64,000 nucleotides of DNA, taken from the NCBI GenBank assembly GCA_023443095.1, contig JAEZVV010000090.1:1-64000 (forward strand), in the 5' to 3' direction. This DNA comes from Pseudomonadota bacterium (GTDB lineage: Bacteria; Pseudomonadota; Gammaproteobacteria; Burkholderiales; Burkholderiaceae_F). The translations under genes and the position numbers were made by a program. The notes below the pieces were generated by a model, which saw only the letters and a program-made list of their open reading frames with translations, searched no databases and had not been told where the DNA came from. Below, piece after piece: positions 33,818-42,571 of this stretch; within the stretch, counting starts at the first letter, position 1; the number at the start of each line of letters is the position of its first letter.

Positions 33818-35815
33818 TTATCGCGGCAGCGTCACGAATAGCGTGATGAGGATGAGAAGCCCGATCACCATCGTGAAGGCGTACTGGAAGAGATAACCGG
33901 ACTGCCAGCGGCGAGTCAGGGCGGCGAGCCAGCCGACCACGCGGGCCGAGCCGTTGACGAAGAAACCGTCGATGAAGGTCTGGTCGCCCCACTTCCACAG
34001 GCCGCGCCCGAGCTTGACCGCGCCGTTGGCGAAGATCATCTGGTTGACGTCGTCGAGGTAATACTTGTTGAGAAGCACCCCGTAGAGGCCAGAAAAGCGC
34101 TTGGCGAGCGCGGCCGGAATGTCGGGCCGCTTCATCACGAAGAACCAGGCCAGCACCACCCCCGCCATCGACAGCAGGAAGGGCGCCGAGGTGAAGCCGT
34201 GCATCGCCATCGCCACCGGGCCGTGGAACTCCTCGGCCAGCGCCGCCATCGAGCGGTGCTTAAGCACGTCGACGAAGATGTCCTGGCTGAAGAAGGAGCC
34301 GAAAAGCAGGGGCGTGATGGCGAAGTAGCCGATCAGCACCGCCGGGATCGCCAGCAGCACCAGCGGCACCGTGACCACGGCCGGCGACTCGTGCGGGGTG
34401 CCGCCGTGGTGCCCGTCATGGCCGTGATGGTGGTCGTGGCCGTGCTCGTCCGCGCGTTGCCGACCTTCGAACACCATGAAATACATGCGGAAGGTATAGA
34501 AGGCGGTGATGAAGACGCCCGCGGTCACCGCAAACGCAGCCCAGCCCGCGCCCCAGACGCCTGCGTGCTGGGCGGCGATGATGATGCTGTCCTTCGAGTA
34601 GAAGCCCGAGAAGAAGGGGAAGCCGATCGACGAGATCGAGGCAAGCAGGAAGGTGAACCAGGTGATGGGCATGAGCTTCCTCAAGCCACCCATGTAACGC
34701 ATGTCCTGCTGGTGGTGCATGCCCATGATCACCGAGCCCGCGCCCAGGAACAGCAGCGCCTTGAAGAAGGCGTGAGTCATCAGGTGGAACATCGCGGCCG
34801 AATACGCCGAGGCGCCCAGCGCCACGGTCATGTAGCCCAGCTGCGACAGGGTCGAATACGCGACCACGCGCTTGATGTCGTTCTGGACCATCGCCAGAAT
34901 GCCCATGAAAAGCGCGGTGATGGCGCCGATCACGATGATGAAGGACAGGGCAGTGTCGCTGAGTTCGAACAGCGGCGACATCCGGGCGACCATGAAGATG
35001 CCGGCCGTCACCATGGTGGCGGCGTGGATCAGCGCCGAGATCGGGGTCGGGCCTTCCATCGAGTCGGGCAGCCAGACGTGCAGCGGGAACTGGGCGCTCT
35101 TGCCCATGGCGCCGATGAAGAGGCAGATGCCGATCACACTCATCAGCATCCAGGGCGTGCCGGGCACGAGTTCGACGGTCTGGCCGGCCATGCCGGGGGC
35201 GGCCTGGAAGACGCTTGCGTAGTCGAGCGTGCCGAAGTGGGCGAGCACGAGGCCGATGCCGAGCAGGAAGCCGAAATCGCCCACCCGGTTGACCAGGAAG
35301 GCCTTCATGTTGGCGTAGATCGCCGTCGGCCGGGTGAACCAGAAACCGATCAGCAGGTAGGACACCAGGCCCACCGCCTCCCAGCCGAAAAAGAGCTGGA
35401 GGAAGTTATTGCTCATCACCAGCATCAGCATGCTGAAGGTGAAAAGCGAGATGTAGGCAAAAAAGCGCGCGTAGCCCGGGTCTTCGCGCATGTAGCCAAT
35501 GGTGTAGACGTGGACCATCAGCGAGACGAAGGTGACCACCACCATCATCAGCGCCGACAAGGTGTCGATCAGGAAGCCGACCGACAGCTTGAGGCTGCCG
35601 ACCGCCATCCACTCGTAGACCGTGCCGTTGAAGGTGTTGCCGGCCAACACGTCGAAAAAAACGACGGCCGAAGCGATGGCCGAGACCAGCACCCCGAGGA
35701 TGGTGACGGTCGAGGCGCCCGCGCGGCCGATCCAGCGCGAGCAGAGCCCGGCGAGGATGGCACCGATCAGCGGCGCGATCGGCACCAGCAGGTAGAGCTT
35801 TTGCATGGCCGTCAT
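33818..35815 (-). CDS. nuoL: NADH-quinone oxidoreductase subunit L
   Basis: A 665-residue subunit with the antiporter-like core and the long C-terminal lateral helix that runs along NuoM and NuoN. Conserved residues occur in FFGWEAVGLVSYLLIGFW, GKSAQFPLHVWLPDSMEGPTP (split at PDSM) and NDIKRVVAYSTLSQLG. A His-rich cytoplasmic loop (HGHDHHHGHDGHHGG, near residue 455) is a variable insertion. It follows nuoK by 3 bases. Confidence 0.97.
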   Translation of the reverse strand: MTAMQKLYLLVPIAPLIGAILAGLCSRWIGRAGASTVTILGVLVSAIASAVVFFDVLAGNTFNGTVYEWMAVGSLKLSVGFLIDTLSALMMVVVTFVSLMVHVYTIGYMREDPGYARFFAYISLFTFSMLMLVMSNNFLQLFFGWEAVGLVSYLLIGFWFTRPTAIYANMKAFLVNRVGDFGFLLGIGLVLAHFGTLDYASVFQAAPGMAGQTVELVPGTPWMLMSVIGICLFIGAMGKSAQFPLHVWLPDSMEGPTPISALIHAATMVTAGIFMVARMSPLFELSDTALSFIIVIGAITALFMGILAMVQNDIKRVVAYSTLSQLGYMTVALGASAYSAAMFHLMTHAFFKALLFLGAGSVIMGMHHQQDMRYMGGLRKLMPITWFTFLLASISSIGFPFFSGFYSKDSIIIAAQHAGVWGAGWAAFAVTAGVFITAFYTFRMYFMVFEGRQRADEHGHDHHHGHDGHHGGTPHESPAVVTVPLVLLAIPAVLIGYFAITPLLFGSFFSQDIFVDVLKHRSMAALAEEFHGPVAMAMHGFTSAPFLLSMAGVVLAWFFVMKRPDIPAALAKRFSGLYGVLLNKYYLDDVNQMIFANGAVKLGRGLWKWGDQTFIDGFFVNGSARVVGWLAALTRRWQSGYLFQYAFTMVIGLLILITLFVTLPR

Positions 35816-35818
35816 GCC

Positions 35819-36124
35819 CTACCCCTTGAGCGAATCGAGTTCGGCGACATTGATCGTGCGCCGGTTGCGGAACAGGATGACCAGGATCGCCAGGCCGATT
35901 GCGGCTTCGGCCGCCGCCACGGTGAGGATGAAGAACACGAACACCTGACCGTGCAGGTCGCCCAGGTAGTGGCTGAAGGCCACGAAGTTCATGTTGACGG
36001 CGAGCAGCATCAGCTCGATCGCCATGAGCAGGACGATCAGGTTTCTCCGGTTCATGAAGATTCCGATCACGCTGATGGCGAAGAGCAGAGCGCCAACGCC
36101 GAGATACCAGGACAGCGATACCAA
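35819..36124 (-). CDS. nuoK: NADH-quinone oxidoreductase subunit K
   Basis: A 101-residue subunit with three transmembrane helices. The conserved Glu residues of helices 2 and 3 are in LMAIELMLLAVNMNF and TVAAAEAAIGLAIL. The start is TTG at 36124, since the frame has no ATG or GTG at the conserved N-terminus; GGGAGAAAA lies upstream. The longer reading of this frame extends into nuoJ and is not real. Confidence 0.95.
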   Translation of the reverse strand: MVSLSWYLGVGALLFAISVIGIFMNRRNLIVLLMAIELMLLAVNMNFVAFSHYLGDLHGQVFVFFILTVAAAEAAIGLAILVILFRNRRTINVAELDSLKG

Positions 36125-36144
36125 GTCTTTTCTCCCTCTAGCGC

Positions 36145-36771
36145 TCAGACCTTGGGGGTCTGGCGGGATTCTTCGTCCGCAAGCATCGAGACCAGCCGCA
36201 CGCGGTCGCTCGCCTTCACGCGCACCTGCTGGGCCGGGTCCTGCCACTTCGAGTCCTTGCGACCGCGCAGGGTGAGCGCGATCGCGGCGATGATCGCCAC
36301 CAGCAGGATCACGCCGGCGATCTGCAGCGGGTAGACGTATTCGGTGAAGGTCAGCATGCCGAGCGCATGCACGTTGCTCTGCACGACCGCGCCCACCGCG
36401 GGCGGCGGCGCCGCGGTGATCGCCAGCCACTGCGGCTGCGACAGGACCAGCCAGAGCTGGAGCAGGATCAGGGCCGCCACCCCGACCGCCACCGGCGCGT
36501 GGCGCCAGAACCCGCCCTGGCTGCGGTCGATGTTGATGTCCAGCATCATCACCACGAACAGGAACAGCACCATCACCGCGCCCACGTACACCAGCACCAG
36601 GGCGATGGCGAGGAACTCCGCCTTGAGCAGGATCCACAGACAGGCCGCGGAAAAAAACGCGAGCACTAGGTAGAGCACCGCGTGCACCGGGTTGCGTGCG
36701 GTGATCACGCGCACGGCCGCGAGCAGCATGATCGCGGCGAAGATCAGGAACAGGGTGGTCTTGGTGTCCAT
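36145..36771 (-). CDS. nuoJ: NADH-quinone oxidoreductase subunit J
   Basis: A 208-residue membrane-arm subunit with five helices. The family motif ARNPVHAVLYLVLAFFSAACLWILL and the AIALVLVYVGAVMVLFLFV helix, whose pi-bulge takes part in coupling, are clear. The C-terminal cytoplasmic tail (from about residue 165) is longer than in some homologues. It is 20 bases upstream of nuoK. Confidence 0.96.
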   Translation of the reverse strand: MDTKTTLFLIFAAIMLLAAVRVITARNPVHAVLYLVLAFFSAACLWILLKAEFLAIALVLVYVGAVMVLFLFVVMMLDINIDRSQGGFWRHAPVAVGVAALILLQLWLVLSQPQWLAITAAPPPAVGAVVQSNVHALGMLTFTEYVYPLQIAGVILLVAIIAAIALTLRGRKDSKWQDPAQQVRVKASDRVRLVSMLADEESRQTPKV

Positions 36772-36843
36772 GCGATGTCGGGTCCGGTGGTGTCTAGGGC
36801 CGCGCTGCGCGCGACCGGGCGATTTCGGCCAGCCCTGTCTCCC

Positions 36844-37371
36844 TCATCGGTACTTGGCGTCCGCCTCGCGGGCGGCAGCGATCTCGGCTTCGTAGCGGTC
36901 ACCGACCGCCAGCAGCATCTCCTTGGTAAAGAGCAGATCGCCGCGTTTCTCGCCGTGGTATTCGTGGATATTGGTCTCGACGATCGAATCGACCGGGCAG
37001 CTCTCCTCGCAGAAGCCGCAGAAGATGCATTTGGTCAGGTCGATGTCGTAGCGCGTGGTGCGGCGCGTGCCGTCGGCGCGCTGCTCGCTTTCGATCGTGA
37101 TAGCCAGCGCCGGGCACACCGCCTCGCACAGCTTGCAGGCGATGCAGCGCTCTTCCCCGTTGGGGTAGCGACGCAGCGCATGCAGGCCGCGAAAGCGCGG
37201 CGACATCGGCGTCTTTTCTTCCGGGTACAGGATCGTGATCTTGCGGCGGAACATGTAGCGCCCGGTGAGCGCCATGCCGGCCAGCATTTCCTTCAGCATC
37301 AGGCTGCCGAAGAAATCCTTGATCGCGGCTCCGGTCGAGCCTTGTTCCTTGGTCAGGAGGTCGCTTTTCAT
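36844..37371 (-). CDS. nuoI: NADH-quinone oxidoreductase subunit I
   Basis: A 175-residue peripheral-arm subunit carrying 4Fe-4S clusters N6a and N6b. The two ferredoxin motifs are CIACKLCEAVCP (residues about 74-85) and CIFCGFCEESCP (about 113-124). The N-terminal amphipathic segment anchors it at the membrane interface. It lies 10 bases from nuoH. Confidence 0.97.
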   Translation of the reverse strand: MKSDLLTKEQGSTGAAIKDFFGSLMLKEMLAGMALTGRYMFRRKITILYPEEKTPMSPRFRGLHALRRYPNGEERCIACKLCEAVCPALAITIESEQRADGTRRTTRYDIDLTKCIFCGFCEESCPVDSIVETNIHEYHGEKRGDLLFTKEMLLAVGDRYEAEIAAAREADAKYR

Positions 37372-37381
37372 GGTCGCCGCC

Positions 37382-38434
37382 CTACTTCCAGATATTCCAC
37401 GGCGTCTGCATCCAGACCGCCACCACGATCAGCCACACCAGCGTGATCGGGATGAAAACCTTCCAGCCCAGACGCATGATCTGGTCGTAGCGGAAGCGCG
37501 GGAAGGTGGCGCGGAACCAGATGAACATCGACACGACCACGAAGGTCTTGGCCAAGAGCCAGAACCAGGGCGAGATCGCCGCCACGAAGGACGGCAGCGC
37601 GATGCCGAGCTTGGCCAGATCGACCGGCGCGGCCCAGCCGCCGAGGAAGAAGGTGGTCGCCAGCACCGACAGCAGGATCATGTTGGCGTATTCGGCGAGG
37701 AAAAACACCGCAAAGCCCATGCCCGAATATTCGATCATGTGGCCGGCGACGATTTCGCTTTCGCCCTCGACCACGTCGAAGGGGTGACGGTTGGTTTCGG
37801 CCACCGCCGAAATCACGTAGATCACGAACAGCGGCAAAAGCGGCAGCCAGTTCCACGACAGGAAGGTCAGGCCCATCTCGGCCATGGTGCCGCGGTTCTG
37901 CGCGTCGACGATGCCAGTCATGTTCATCGTGCCCGAGACCATCAGCACGCTCACCAGCACGAAGCCCATCGCCAGTTCGTAGCTCACCATCTGCGCCGCC
38001 GCGCGCATCGATCCGAGGAAGGCGTATTTCGAGTTCGAAGCCCAGCCCGCGACGATCACGCCGTAGACGCCGACCGAGGTGATCGCCATCACGTAGAGCA
38101 GGCCGGCGTTGATGTCCGACAGCACCACCCCGGGCGACAGCGGCACCACCGCCCAGGCGGCGAGCGCCGGCATCATCACCAGCACCGGGCCGATGAAATA
38201 CAAAGCCTTGTCGGCCTGGCTCGGCGTGATGACTTCTTTGAAGATCAGCTTGACGGCATCGGCGATCGGCTGCAGCAGGCCGGCCGGACCGACCCGGTTC
38301 GGCCCGAGGCGGATGTGCATCCAACCGATCATCTTGCGTTCCCACAAGGTGAGGTAGGCCACCCCGAGGAGCAGGGGCAGGACGATGGCGACGATCATCG
38401 CCATCGTCCACGCGACGGTGGTCATCGTGTCCAT
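37382..38434 (-). CDS. nuoH: NADH-quinone oxidoreductase subunit H
   Basis: A 350-residue subunit with eight helices that forms most of the quinone-access chamber. Conserved motifs are ERKMIGWMHIRLGPNRVGP, the loop AFLGSMRAAAQMVSYE and AETNRHPFDVVEGESEIVAG, all rich in functional charged residues. The ATG at 38434 overlaps the nuoG stop by one base (TGATG). Confidence 0.97.
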   Translation of the reverse strand: MDTMTTVAWTMAMIVAIVLPLLLGVAYLTLWERKMIGWMHIRLGPNRVGPAGLLQPIADAVKLIFKEVITPSQADKALYFIGPVLVMMPALAAWAVVPLSPGVVLSDINAGLLYVMAITSVGVYGVIVAGWASNSKYAFLGSMRAAAQMVSYELAMGFVLVSVLMVSGTMNMTGIVDAQNRGTMAEMGLTFLSWNWLPLLPLFVIYVISAVAETNRHPFDVVEGESEIVAGHMIEYSGMGFAVFFLAEYANMILLSVLATTFFLGGWAAPVDLAKLGIALPSFVAAISPWFWLLAKTFVVVSMFIWFRATFPRFRYDQIMRLGWKVFIPITLVWLIVVAVWMQTPWNIWK

Positions 38435-40752
38435 CAGGCACGCTCCAGCTGGATAAGGCCGGTCATGGCACCGAGCGTGGCGGTGCTGGCGTGGCCGGCG
38501 GCAATCCGCACGACGCCGTCCGGCAGGGCTTGATCGAGGGCGCATTCGAGCAGCGCCCTGCCCTCGCCTTGCGTGACCAGCGCCTTGTCGCCGGCGGCCA
38601 GGCCGAACGAGGCCAACGTCCTGGCGTTCGCCAGCGCCTTGGGCGGCCGCGCATCGCGGGTCTGCTGCAGCGAACTCGCGCGCCGAACGATGGCGTCGGT
38701 GAAATAGACCGGTACGTCGGCGATGCGCTGAGCGCCGCCGGCCGGTTCCACCAGGGCCGGCGCGAGTCTGGTCGCGTTCGAGAGGCGGGGTTCGATCTCG
38801 GCGGGCAGAGCCGCCGCGCGCACGGCCTCGACGGTTTCGTAGTCGAAACCCTCGACCCCCAGCAGATTGCCCAGGACCCGCAACACCTTCCAGCCCGGGC
38901 GGGTTTCGCCCAGCGGCGCGACGGTGCCGGCAAAAGCCTGCGCCCTGCCTTCGGTGTTGACGAAGGTCCCAGCGGTTTCGGTGAACGGCGCGATCGGCAG
39001 GATCGCGTCCGCGTACTCAAGCGCGCCATTGGCGAAGGAGCCGAAGGCGATCACGCTCGCGGCCTGCCCCAGAGCGGCCATGGCCTGCGCCGGGTTGGCG
39101 CAGTCGTATTCGGGTTCGAGGTTCCACAGCAGGTAAGCCCGGCGCGGCGACTCGAACATGGTGCGGGCGTTGAGCCCGCCCGCCTGCGGCAAGGCACCGG
39201 CGAGATAACCGCCGACGCTGGCCGCCGACTCGCCCAGGACGCCGAACTTGGCGTCGGTGGCAGCCGCGATCCACTGCGACCAGGCCGCGATCTGCGCCGC
39301 CTGCTCATGCTGGACCGCGGCGTTGCCGAGCAGGATTGCGCCCTGGCGGCCGGACAAGAGACTCTCGGCGATGCGGCGGGCAGGCTCGCCCGCGACCAGA
39401 CCCGCCACCGGGGCGGAAACTCCCTTGGCTTGAGCCACGGCGCTCGCCACTTCGGCCAGGGTCTGGACCCAGGCGTCGGGAGCGACGATGACCCGCGCCT
39501 GGATCGGCATCAGCAGGTCGTCGTCGACCGCGTGGATCAGGCTGACCTGGGCGCCGTGTTTGACCGCCTGCCGGATCCGCGAGGCCATCAGCGGCTGGTC
39601 CTTGCGCAGGAAGGAGCCCACCAGCAACAGACGGTCGAGCGAGTTCAGCTCGGCCACCTTCATTCCCAGCCAGGGCGCGCCTTGGCGCTGGCCGTCGGCC
39701 GAGAAATCGGCCTGGCGCAGGCGGAAGTCGATGTTGTCCGAGCCCAGGCCGCGCACGAGTTCGCCCAGCAGATACAGCTCTTCGACCGTCGCCAGCGGGC
39801 CGGCGGCGGCGGCGATCGCCTCGGCGCCGTGCTGGGACTTGATGTCGCCGAGAGTGCGGGCGACGTAGTCGAGCGCGGTGGCCCAGTCGACTTCGTGCCA
39901 CTGGCCGTCGTGCTTGAGCATCGGGCGGGTGATGCGGTCGCCGGCGTTGAGGCCCTCGTAGGCAAAGCGGTCGCGGTCCGAGATCCAGCACTCGTTGAGC
40001 TCTTCGTTTTCGAGCGGAACCACGCGCAGCACGCGCCCGGCCTTGCTCTGGACGATCAGGTTGGAGCCGAGCGAATCGTGCGGGCTGACCGACTTGCGGC
40101 GCGCCAGCTCCCAGGTGCGGGCTTCGTAGCGGAAGGGCTTGGAGGTGAGCGCGCCGACCGGGCACAGGTCGATCATGTTGCCCGAGAGCTCGGAGTCGAC
40201 CGAGTGGCCGACGAAAGACAGGATCTCCGAATGCTCGCCGCGGCCGGCCATGCCCAGCTCCATCACGCCGGCTACCTCCTGGCCGAAGCGTACGCAGCGG
40301 GTGCAGTGGATGCAGCGGCTCATTTCCTCGGCCGACACCAGCGGGCCGATGCTCTTGTGGAACACCACCCGCTTGGGTTCGTCGTAGCGGCTCGCGCTGC
40401 CGCCGTAACCCATCGCCAGATCCTGCAGCTGGCACTCGCCGCCCTGGTCACAGATCGGGCAGTCGAGCGGATGGTTGATCAGGAGGAACTCCATCACCGA
40501 CTTCTGCGCGGCTTTCGCCTTGTCGCTGTGGGTGTGGACCACCATGCCCGGAGTGACGGGCGTGGCGCAGGCCGGCAGCGGCTTGGGCGCCTTCTCGACC
40601 TCGACCAGGCACATGCGGCAGCTCGCCGCGATCGACAGTTTCTTGTGGTAGCAGAAGTGCGGAATGTAGACATCGGCCTGGGCAGCGGCCTGGATCACCA
40701 TGCTGCCGGGGGCGACTTCCAGCTTCTTGCCATCGATTTCAATTTCGACCAT
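38434..40752 (-). CDS. nuoG: NADH-quinone oxidoreductase subunit G
   Basis: The 772-residue catalytic-arm subunit. The 2Fe-2S cluster N1b is bound by cysteines in CYHKKLSIAASCRMC; N5 by HPLDCPICDQGGEC (His plus three Cys); N4 by CIHCTRCVRFG and a downstream CPVGAL. The rest is a molybdopterin-oxidoreductase-like domain. It is shorter than E. coli NuoG (about 908 residues) and lacks the extra N7-type cysteine motif in that region, as is common outside enterics. The ATG at 40752 is 5 bases after the nuoF stop. Confidence 0.96.
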   Translation of the reverse strand: MVEIEIDGKKLEVAPGSMVIQAAAQADVYIPHFCYHKKLSIAASCRMCLVEVEKAPKPLPACATPVTPGMVVHTHSDKAKAAQKSVMEFLLINHPLDCPICDQGGECQLQDLAMGYGGSASRYDEPKRVVFHKSIGPLVSAEEMSRCIHCTRCVRFGQEVAGVMELGMAGRGEHSEILSFVGHSVDSELSGNMIDLCPVGALTSKPFRYEARTWELARRKSVSPHDSLGSNLIVQSKAGRVLRVVPLENEELNECWISDRDRFAYEGLNAGDRITRPMLKHDGQWHEVDWATALDYVARTLGDIKSQHGAEAIAAAAGPLATVEELYLLGELVRGLGSDNIDFRLRQADFSADGQRQGAPWLGMKVAELNSLDRLLLVGSFLRKDQPLMASRIRQAVKHGAQVSLIHAVDDDLLMPIQARVIVAPDAWVQTLAEVASAVAQAKGVSAPVAGLVAGEPARRIAESLLSGRQGAILLGNAAVQHEQAAQIAAWSQWIAAATDAKFGVLGESAASVGGYLAGALPQAGGLNARTMFESPRRAYLLWNLEPEYDCANPAQAMAALGQAASVIAFGSFANGALEYADAILPIAPFTETAGTFVNTEGRAQAFAGTVAPLGETRPGWKVLRVLGNLLGVEGFDYETVEAVRAAALPAEIEPRLSNATRLAPALVEPAGGAQRIADVPVYFTDAIVRRASSLQQTRDARPPKALANARTLASFGLAAGDKALVTQGEGRALLECALDQALPDGVVRIAAGHASTATLGAMTGLIQLERA

Positions 40753-40757
40753 GGCTG

Positions 40758-42062
40758 TCACACGTAGTCGGGCACAAGGCAGCGCTTGTGTTCGACGTGG
40801 TAGGCAAATTCGTCGCGGAACTGCTTGACGAAGGAACGCACCGGCATCGCCGCGGCATCCCCCAGGGCGCAGATGGTGCGACCCTGGATGTTGTCGGCGA
40901 TCGAGTTGAGCAGATCCAGGTCTTCCGGACGGCCCTGACCGTGTTCGATGCGGTGGATCACGCGCCAGAGCCAGCCCGTTCCTTCGCGGCACGGCGTGCA
41001 CTGGCCGCACGACTCTTCGTAGTAGAAGTAGGCGAGGCGCTCGAGGCAGCGCACCATGCAGCGGGTCTCGTCCATCACGATCACCGCGCCCGAGCCCAGC
41101 ATCGAGCCGGCCTTGCTGATTGAGTCGTAGTCCATGTCGCAGGCCATCATCTGTTCGCCCGTCAACACCGGCATCGACGATCCGCCCGGGATCACGGCCT
41201 TGATCTTCTTGCCCCCGCGCATGCCGCCGGCGAGCTCGAGCAAGGTGGCAAACGGGGTCCCGAGCGGGATCTCGTAGTTGCCGGGGCGTTCGATATCGCC
41301 CGAGACTGAAAAGATCTTGGTGCCGCCGTTGTTGGGCTTGCCCAGCTCCAGGAAGGCTTCGCCGCCCTGGTTGATGATGAAGGGCACCGCGGCGAAAGTC
41401 TCGGTGTTGTTGATCGTGGTCGGCTTGCCGTAGAGGCCGAAGCTCGCCGGGAACGGCGGCTTGAAGCGCGGCTGCCCCTTTTTGCCTTCGAGCGACTCGA
41501 GCAGCGCGGTCTCTTCGCCGCAGATGTAGGCGCCGTAACCGTGGCTGGCGTGGAGCTGGAAGCTGAACTCGGAACCGAGGATGTGCTCGCCCAGAAGACC
41601 GGCGGCGCGCGCTTCTTCGATCGCCTCTTCAAAGCGCTGGTAGTCGGCCCAGATCTCGCCGTGGATGTAGTTGTAGCCGACGGTGATGCCCATCGCGTAG
41701 GCGGCGATCGCCATGCCTTCGATCACGATGTGCGGGTTGTAGCGGATGATGTCGCGGTCCTTGAAGGTCCCCGGCTCGCCTTCGTCGGTGTTGCACACCA
41801 GGTACTTCTGTCCCGGGAACTGACGCGGCATGAAGCTCCACTTGAGCCCGGTCGGGAAGCCCGCGCCGCCGCGGCCGCGCAGGGCCGACTTCTTCATCTC
41901 GGCGATCACGGCGTCGGGGGTGATGCCTTCGGCGAGGATCTTCCTCAAGGCCGAATAACCGCCACGGGCTTCGTAGTCCTTCAGGCGCCAGTTCGTGCCG
42001 TCGAGGCCGGCCAGGATTACCGGCTTGATGTGGCGGCCGTGGAAGCAACTCGCTTGGCTCAT
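40758..42062 (-). CDS. nuoF: NADH-quinone oxidoreductase subunit F
   Basis: The 434-residue NADH-binding subunit with FMN and cluster N3. GRGGAGFPTGLKWSF is the NADH/FMN glycine-rich site, CNTDEGEPGTFKDRD completes flavin binding, and ESCGQCTPCREGTG plus a later Cys (TICALGD) bind the 4Fe-4S cluster. The start at 42062 overlaps the nuoE stop as ATGA. Confidence 0.97.
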   Translation of the reverse strand: MSQASCFHGRHIKPVILAGLDGTNWRLKDYEARGGYSALRKILAEGITPDAVIAEMKKSALRGRGGAGFPTGLKWSFMPRQFPGQKYLVCNTDEGEPGTFKDRDIIRYNPHIVIEGMAIAAYAMGITVGYNYIHGEIWADYQRFEEAIEEARAAGLLGEHILGSEFSFQLHASHGYGAYICGEETALLESLEGKKGQPRFKPPFPASFGLYGKPTTINNTETFAAVPFIINQGGEAFLELGKPNNGGTKIFSVSGDIERPGNYEIPLGTPFATLLELAGGMRGGKKIKAVIPGGSSMPVLTGEQMMACDMDYDSISKAGSMLGSGAVIVMDETRCMVRCLERLAYFYYEESCGQCTPCREGTGWLWRVIHRIEHGQGRPEDLDLLNSIADNIQGRTICALGDAAAMPVRSFVKQFRDEFAYHVEHKRCLVPDYV

Positions 42063-42568
42063 GCCTGCCCCTTGAGTTCGGCGATCAGGGCGTCGATCTT
42101 GTCGCGGCTCATGAAACTTTCCATGCGCTCGTTGTTGACGATCATCACCGGTGCGTCGCCGCAGGCCCCCATGCATTCGCCCTCCTTGAGGGTGAAGCAG
42201 CCGTCGGCCGTGGTTTCGCCGAAATCGATGCCGAGCTTTTCTTTCAGATACGCCGCCGCGCCGTTGGCGCCCGACAGCGCGCACGGCAGGTTGGTGCAGA
42301 TCACGATCTTGAAGCGTCCCGGCTGAGCCAGGTCGTACATGTTGTAGAAGCTTGCGACCTCGAACACCGCGATCGGCGCCATGCCGAGGTAGGCCGCGAT
42401 CTCCCGCATCACCTCGGGCGAGAGCCAGCCGAGCTGGCGCTGCGCGTGCGCGAGAGCCGGAATCACGGCCGACTGCTTCTGCTCGGCAGGGAACTTGGCG
42501 AGCTCACGGTCGATCAAGGCGTAGGTCTCGGCCGAGAGCAGCAACTTGTTTTCAGGCACCGCGTTCAT
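42059..42568 (-). CDS. nuoE: NADH-quinone oxidoreductase subunit E
   Basis: A 169-residue thioredoxin-like subunit with 2Fe-2S cluster N1a. Ligands are CTNLPC (about residues 91-96) and CMGAC (about 132-136), the classic C-x4-C and C-x3-C pair. The N-terminal helical bundle (AVIPALAHAQRQLGWLS) is conserved. It is 3 bases downstream of nuoD. Confidence 0.96.
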   Translation of the reverse strand: MNAVPENKLLLSAETYALIDRELAKFPAEQKQSAVIPALAHAQRQLGWLSPEVMREIAAYLGMAPIAVFEVASFYNMYDLAQPGRFKIVICTNLPCALSGANGAAAYLKEKLGIDFGETTADGCFTLKEGECMGACGDAPVMIVNNERMESFMSRDKIDALIAELKGQA

Positions 42569-42571
42569 GTC

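Noticed and set aside
30619..33846. A 1075-codon plus-strand frame opposite nuoM/nuoN
   Set aside because: Antisense shadow of nuo genes; composition is His/Arg/Gln/Gly-rich, as expected from reversed hydrophobic codons.
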